Source of the DNA: Candidatus Bipolaricaulota bacterium
GTDB taxonomy: Bacteria; Bipolaricaulota; Bipolaricaulia; Bipolaricaulales; Bipolaricaulaceae
NCBI GenBank assembly: GCA_014360945.1
Contig: JACIWM010000054.1
Coordinates: 1 to 7,740, forward strand
Reading direction: 5' to 3'
Length of the DNA stretch: 7,740 nucleotides
Position 1 is the stretch's first letter. Each line of letters begins with the position of its first letter. Below, in pieces: positions 5,915-7,740 of the stretch. Both the position numbers and the translations under genes were made by a program. The notes under the pieces are model-generated. The model did no database searches and was not told where the DNA came from. It worked only from the letters and a program-made list of their open reading frames with translations.

Positions 5915-7279
5915 ATGGAGGAGATCTCTGCCGATGTGGAGGCCCATTTTCCTGAGTATTTGGCGCTCCTCAAACGAGCATTGAGCCAGCCCAGCATCGC
6001 CGCGGAGGGACAGGGCATCTCCGAAATGGCTGAGCTTCTGGCAGAAGATCTGCGGGCCGTGGGATTCGCAGTGGAAATCGTCCCCACCGACGGTGCTCCT
6101 GTCCTTTTGGCCCATATGGAGGGACAACGACCGGAGCGGCTGCTTTTCTACAACCACTACGATGTTCAACCCGTGGACCCTTTAGAACTTTGGGAGTTTC
6201 CGCCATTTGAGCCCACCGTGCGCGATGGAAAACTCTTTGCCCGCGGTGCCTCCGACAATAAGGGCGCGATTTACGCGCGCCTGGCCGCTGTGGAGTCCTA
6301 CCTTCGCGTGCGCGGAACGCTTCCGCTCGGCCTCACCTGGGTCATCGAAGGAGAAGAAGAGATCGGAAGCGTCCACCTCCACCAATTCGTGGAAGCCCGG
6401 AAGGACGCTCTGAAAAACCTTTTGGGCTGCGTTTGGGAGGCCGGAGGCAAGGACGCCCGGGAGCGGTACGAGATCGCGTTGGGATGCAAAGGCATCCTCT
6501 ATGTGGAGTTACGGGCCCGCGGGGCCGCGCGGGATCTTCACTCCGCTAATGCCGCCATTGTGGAAAATCCCGCGTGGCGACTGGTCTGGGCTTTGAACAG
6601 CCTCAAAGGGCCGGATGGACGGGTCCGTATCCCCGGGTTTTACGATACCGTGCGTCCCCCCACACCCGCCCAGCGCGCGGCCTTGGCCGACTGGGAGTTC
6701 CCCGAGGACGAGGTCCGCAAACTCTACGGGATCGACCGGTTTTTGGATGGCCTCACTGGAATGGCCCTGAAGGAGCGCCTCATCTTCGGAGCCACTTGCA
6801 ATATCGATGGCTTTCACAGCGGCTACGGTGGACCTGGCTCCAAGACCGTTCTCCCGGCGGAGGTTGTAGCGAAATTGGACTTTCGGCTGGTCCCGGACCA
6901 GGAGCCGAAACAGGTGGTGGAGGCGTTGCGAAAGCATCTCGACGCGGAAGGCTTTTCCGACGTGGAAATCGCCTGGTGGGAAGGAGAAAAACCTTGGGCG
7001 GGAGACCCCGAGCATCCTTTTGTCCAGACCGCCATTCGCGCCGCAGAACGGGTTTATGGCCACCTTCCGGCCATCCTCCCTATGATGGCGGGAACTGGTC
7101 CAGTTTATCTCCTCTGCGGCCAATTCGGGACACCAATGATCACCGCCGGCGTGGGATACGCCGACTCCCGCGCCCACTCCCCGAACGAGAACATCCGCCT
7201 TCAGGACTTCGCTCAAGGGATCAAATACATCGTGGCTATGTTCGAGGAAATATCCGGCTGGCTGGGCAAAGGAGACTGA
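5915..7279 (+). CDS. M20-family metallopeptidase (zinc dipeptidase / carboxypeptidase-like)
   Basis: M20 enzymes use two metal ions, usually zinc, to cut dipeptides, C-terminal residues or N-acyl amino acids. This 454-residue protein has the expected ligands. They are His81 in NHYDVQP (80-86), bridging Asp114 in GASDNKG (111-117), the Glu pair E148/E149 in EGEEEIGS (145-152; general base and ligand), probably Glu175 in VWEAGG, and His421 in AHSPNE (420-425). A lid/dimerisation domain is inserted at about 190-310, with DLHSANA (207-213) at the dimer-contact histidine. There is no signal peptide, so it is probably cytoplasmic. The length (~450) and the YDVQP..WEFPPF wording fit the dipeptidase-like branch (CNDP/PepV-like relatives) better than succinyl-diaminopimelate desuccinylase or ArgE, but the substrate cannot be fixed. 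The start ATG 5915 lies 2 nt after the copA stop with a strong AGGAGGT; translation is probably coupled to copA. Its codon use resembles the other genes rather than copA. Confidence 0.92.
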   Translation: MEEISADVEAHFPEYLALLKRALSQPSIAAEGQGISEMAELLAEDLRAVGFAVEIVPTDGAPVLLAHMEGQRPERLLFYNHYDVQPVDPLELWEFPPFEPTVRDGKLFARGASDNKGAIYARLAAVESYLRVRGTLPLGLTWVIEGEEEIGSVHLHQFVEARKDALKNLLGCVWEAGGKDARERYEIALGCKGILYVELRARGAARDLHSANAAIVENPAWRLVWALNSLKGPDGRVRIPGFYDTVRPPTPAQRAALADWEFPEDEVRKLYGIDRFLDGLTGMALKERLIFGATCNIDGFHSGYGGPGSKTVLPAEVVAKLDFRLVPDQEPKQVVEALRKHLDAEGFSDVEIAWWEGEKPWAGDPEHPFVQTAIRAAERVYGHLPAILPMMAGTGPVYLLCGQFGTPMITAGVGYADSRAHSPNENIRLQDFAQGIKYIVAMFEEISGWLGKGD

Positions 7280-7291
7280 GGGCTAGACGGC

Positions 7292-7740
7292 ATGGAGGGT
7301 TTGGAGCTGGCGAAAGCCTTAGAGGAAGCAAAGAAACTAGTGGGCGCAAAATTGAGCAAGGTCCACCAGGTGGGCGAGGTTTTCTTTTTGCGCTTTTTTG
7401 ACCCACCTGGAGCCCTCGCCCTTGACCCAAAGGGAAAGGCATTTCATCTGACCGAGCTTCGGCCGCCCACTCCGCCCCGACCGCCCGCGTTCTGCCAGCT
7501 TCTGCGCACCTTTGAGGGACAAAAGCTGCTCGCCCTGAACCAGGCCGGGTTCGATCGGGTGATTCGCTTACGTTTTCCTGAAGGGGACATCATTTTGGAC
7601 CTTCGTCCTCGCCGTGGAAACATCTTCGTTTTCTTCCGCGACGGCCGCTCCGCTTCCCTTCATGAAGGGCAATACCAGGAGGTGTCCTTCGAACCCGGCG
7701 ATCCAAAGGATGGCCTGGGTCCCGAGCTTCGTCGGGCCCT
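7292..7740 (+). CDS. rqcH: NFACT-domain protein of the RqcH/Rqc2 family (N-terminal part), 3'-truncated by the window edge
   Basis: The frame opens at ATG 7292, the first start after the peptidase stop (12 nt gap), and runs without a stop to the window end, giving 149 residues of a family usually about 500-600 long. The visible part matches the NFACT-N domain, often labelled fibronectin-binding protein A: LVGAKLSKVHQVGEVFFLRF (16-35), FHLTELRPPTPPRPPAFCQL (51-70), LLRTFEG and LNQAGFDRVIRLRF (82-95). The Asp-Arg pair at 88-89 matches the D97/R98 motif that in Bacillus subtilis RqcH is needed for recruiting tRNA-Ala. RqcH binds stalled 50S-peptidyl-tRNA complexes and adds C-terminal alanine tails that mark the nascent chain for degradation. 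No good ribosome site precedes the ATG, so it may depend on upstream translation. Two alternative hairpins lie within codons 25-44. The family is clear from the wording; the middle and C-terminal domains lie outside the window. Confidence 0.85.
   Translation, partial: MEGLELAKALEEAKKLVGAKLSKVHQVGEVFFLRFFDPPGALALDPKGKAFHLTELRPPTPPRPPAFCQLLRTFEGQKLLALNQAGFDRVIRLRFPEGDIILDLRPRRGNIFVFFRDGRSASLHEGQYQEVSFEPGDPKDGLGPELRRA
7366..7421 (+). repeat. Two mutually exclusive stem-loops at the start of the rqcH-like gene
   Basis: CCAGGTGGG (7366-7374) pairs perfectly with CCCACCTGG (7402-7410), 9 bp with a 27-nt pyrimidine-rich loop. GGGCGAGG (7372-7379) pairs perfectly with CCTCGCCC (7414-7421), 8 bp. The two left arms share bases 7372-7374, so only one stem can form at a time. 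Both lie in coding sequence; a regulatory role is not shown. Confidence 0.5.

Noticed and set aside
6509..7216. A 235-codon open frame on the - strand inside the M20 peptidase gene
   Set aside because: It is antisense to conserved metal-site coding sequence, has no recognisable domain, and no ribosome site was noticed.
6574..7401. A 275-codon + strand frame overlapping the M20 peptidase and the rqcH start
   Set aside because: It is an out-of-frame shadow with low-complexity Arg/Gly/Pro-rich translation; the peptidase and NFACT frames both match known families.
7366..7410. Rho-independent terminator (stem with nearby T-runs)
   Set aside because: The T-runs are in the loop rather than after the stem, and the structure is inside the NFACT coding frame, which continues to the window edge.

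Overview
The window is a compact bacterial gene cluster. Seven protein genes lie on the + strand and nothing convincing lies on the - strand. Junctions are very tight: one ATGA overlap and gaps of 1, 1, 6, 2 and 12 nt. No intergenic stretch is long enough to hold a visible promoter, terminator, tRNA or rRNA, so the genes are probably co-transcribed from a promoter upstream of the window. The DNA is fairly GC-rich, uses GTG as well as ATG starts, and has clear Shine-Dalgarno sequences at three of the starts. This fits a free-living bacterium with a streamlined genome, possibly an uncultured or thermophilic lineage. I cannot assign a phylum from this sequence alone.

Layout: (1) 3' part of a class II CPD photolyase (DNA repair), cut by the left edge; (2) an exported chlorophyllase-like alpha/beta hydrolase, starting inside the photolyase stop codon; (3) a small PlsC-type acyltransferase (phospholipid synthesis); (4) an AEC-family (auxin efflux carrier-like) membrane transporter, broken by a perfect 23-bp tandem duplication; (5) a full-length Cu+ exporting P1B-type ATPase, CopA, with two N-terminal metal-binding domains; (6) an M20-family zinc dipeptidase/carboxypeptidase; (7) the 5' part of an NFACT-domain protein (RqcH/Rqc2 family, ribosome quality control), cut by the right edge.

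The gene products do not form an obvious single pathway. DNA repair, esterase, lipid synthesis, transport, copper export, peptide hydrolysis and ribosome rescue look like housekeeping genes packed together. The clearest signal beyond ordinary annotation is the transporter frameshift. Deleting one copy of the 23-bp repeat joins the two reading frames into a normal 306-residue AEC protein. A strong hairpin lies 26 nt upstream of the repeat, and a sequence complementary to the repeat end lies 38 nt downstream. Other points of interest are the bacterial chlorophyllase-like hydrolase, the distinct codon use of copA (suggesting separate ancestry), and two mutually exclusive stem-loops at the start of the rqcH-like gene. 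I did not find a convincing undescribed multi-gene system.
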